DNA from: a virus
IMG/VR virus record: IMGVR_UViG_3300045974_000562
Location: 1 to 34,300 of that record
Length of the DNA stretch: 34,300 nt
Direction: 5' to 3' (one strand)
The notes under the pieces are model-generated. The model did not search any database and had not been told where the DNA came from. It saw only the letters and a program-made list of their open reading frames with translations. The first letter of the stretch is position 1. Every line of letters starts with the position of its first letter. Positions 33,153 to 34,300 of the stretch are shown piece by piece. Position numbers and translations under genes: made by a program.

Positions 33153-34300
33153 ATGGCAAAAGAAACCAAAGGCAATTCAAGAGTTGAAGAACTAAAAAAA
33201 CTCATGAAGAAAAATGCACCTCAATTAGCTGAGGTTAAGAAACTAAATCAGGTTGATGATGATTCAATCGGATATAAAACAGGTGGAGACTATCTTGATT
33301 TTGAAGATGGTAAAACTATTAGATTGAGATTTTTTCCATCTCACGAGTCAGGTTCAAACTTTTTTAAATTAAGAAAAAGATATTGGTTGCCTGTTGAAAA
33401 AGAAGATGGCGATTTTGGAAAAACAACTGTTTTTGATTCTATCCATCACGGTGGAACAAAAATGGATATTGTAGATGAATATCGTAAACTTGCTAATAAA
33501 TTACTTAAAGGTGATGATAAAGGCTTGAAAAAAATTAACGATACTTATGGCGGTGGAATTGCTCCATCTATTGATTGGGTTGCTTATGCTTTGAAAATTA
33601 CTGGAGATAAGAGAGAATTTGGAATCATTCCTTTCAAAAAAACTGTTCGTGATGAAATCAATAAAATTAACTTTATTGAAGAAGATGATGAACCTGTTGA
33701 AACTGTAGATACATTTACAGGTGAGGGTTATCCTTTACTTGTAAAATATTTATCAAAACCTAACAAGAAAAAAGGTGAAGACTACTATTCTTGCCAGAAA
33801 GGTAAAAAACCTATTGAAGTTGAGGATGAAGAAATCTTAAAATGGGGAGATGCTAAACCACTTACAGAAATCTATAATAATGTTTATGGTTTAAAAGATT
33901 TTGAAAAAGCACTTGAATGTTTAAGAATTTTTGATGAACAAGAGGACTTTGGAATTTTTGAAGATGATAGATGGGAAGACATTGTAGAAAACGTTAAGGC
34001 TCAATATGAAGATTCAGACGATGATGACGATGACGAAGATGAAAAACCTGTTAAAAAATCTTCAAAAAAATCAGCCACACCTGTTAAAAAATCTTCAAAA
34101 AAAGTAGTTGAAGAAGATGACGATGAGGATGATGAAGACGATGAAGAAGATGAAAAACCCGCTCCAAAGAAATCTTCAAAAAAGCCTGTCGTTGAAGACG
34201 ATGAAGATGAAGATGAGGATGAAGAAGATGAGGATGAAGAAGATGAGGATGAAGAAGAAGAGGATGAAAAGCCTGCTCCGAAAAAATCTTCAAAAGCACC
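33153..34300 (+). CDS. gp32-like single-stranded-DNA-binding protein (3' end outside window)
   Basis: The gene starts at ATG 33153 and is open to the window end (382 complete codons). Similarity to T4 gp32: a basic, helical N-terminus (about 1-35) for self-association; GGDYLDFEDGKTIRLRFFPS at about 44-63, the gp32 'VIRFLPS' strand; KLRKRYWLPVEKEDG; YALKITGDKREFGIIPFKKT; and EGYPLLVKYLS at about 191-201. The zinc-ligand cysteines of gp32 are missing. From about residue 287 a long acidic tail with KPVKKSSK and KPAPKKSSK units replaces the short gp32 acidic tail, which normally binds replication partners. It coats single-stranded DNA at forks and during recombination. Confidence 0.72.
   Translation, partial: MAKETKGNSRVEELKKLMKKNAPQLAEVKKLNQVDDDSIGYKTGGDYLDFEDGKTIRLRFFPSHESGSNFFKLRKRYWLPVEKEDGDFGKTTVFDSIHHGGTKMDIVDEYRKLANKLLKGDDKGLKKINDTYGGGIAPSIDWVAYALKITGDKREFGIIPFKKTVRDEINKINFIEEDDEPVETVDTFTGEGYPLLVKYLSKPNKKKGEDYYSCQKGKKPIEVEDEEILKWGDAKPLTEIYNNVYGLKDFEKALECLRIFDEQEDFGIFEDDRWEDIVENVKAQYEDSDDDDDDEDEKPVKKSSKKSATPVKKSSKKVVEEDDDEDDEDDEEDEKPAPKKSSKKPVVEDDEDEDEDEEDEDEEDEDEEEEDEKPAPKKSSKA
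34233..34300 (+). repeat. 68-base exact direct repeat, copy 2 (window edge)
   Basis: Identical to 26023-26090, and ends exactly with the window, so its full length is unknown. It encodes the acidic and KPAPKKSSKAP part of the SSB tail. Confidence 0.95.

Noticed and set aside
34020-34300. CRISPR-like repeat array from the regular KSSK/GAT-GAG units
   Set aside because: The repeats are in frame, imperfect, of uneven spacing and protein-coding; no spacers or leader are present.

Overview
The window is a dense, AT-rich stretch of a tailed-phage genome. Every gene I can support lies on the + strand, most touching or overlapping their neighbours (ATGA, TAATG and 8-17 base overlaps). The tail is contractile (sheath, tube, J-like wedge, spike), so the virus is a myovirus. 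A Bacteroidota host is inferred, not proven. The evidence is two promoter-like sites matching the Bacteroidota -7 box (TAnnTTTG), starts that mostly lack a Shine-Dalgarno sequence and often follow an AT-rich TAATTATG context, and strong A/T codon bias. TAA, TAG and TGA all end genes here, so the standard bacterial code applies.

Bases 1-18546 are the tail and baseplate module. In order: the end of an unrecognised gene and a small gene, tail sheath, tail tube, two overlapping tail-assembly-chaperone-like frames, tape measure, then a baseplate hub split over two genes. The second hub gene carries a lysozyme-like N-terminus and an OmpA-like C-terminus. Next come a spike-like protein, two further baseplate or hub-adaptor-like proteins, a composite wedge protein (LysM-like plus gp25-like), the J-like wedge, a small gene, a large wedge/tail protein, a long tail-fibre protein with a collar-type tip, and a final virion-like protein. 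A clear hairpin terminator closes the module at 18581-18613.

A 299-base gap (18547-18845) holds that terminator, a -7-like promoter site and a leader with inverted repeats. It opens the replication module: UvsW-like SF2 helicase, an unknown protein with a Cys cluster, a KilAC-like protein, DnaB-type helicase, a free-standing GIY-YIG homing endonuclease, DnaG-type primase and a small unknown. A second promoter region (24770-24899) precedes a small gene, a sigma-like protein and a protein with long acidic and KPAPKKSSK-type linkers, which is closed by a second hairpin terminator (26882-26913).

The last block encodes a thymidylate-synthase family enzyme, a bacterial-type (family C) DNA polymerase III alpha subunit, a YfbR-like HD nucleotidase, a DUF3310-like protein, a UvsY-like candidate recombination mediator and a gp32-like single-stranded-DNA-binding protein that runs off the window. 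Together these make a T4-style replisome (helicase, primase, SSB, UvsW, possible UvsY) in which the polymerase is DnaE-like.

The most unusual features are: the SSB and the 25741-26859 protein, which share repeat linkers down to an exact 68-base DNA repeat ending at the window edge; the split, multi-domain hub; the family C polymerase with an extra N-terminal region; and the ThyA-family/HD nucleotidase pair flanking that polymerase. I see no tRNA, CRISPR array, insertion sequence or integrase.
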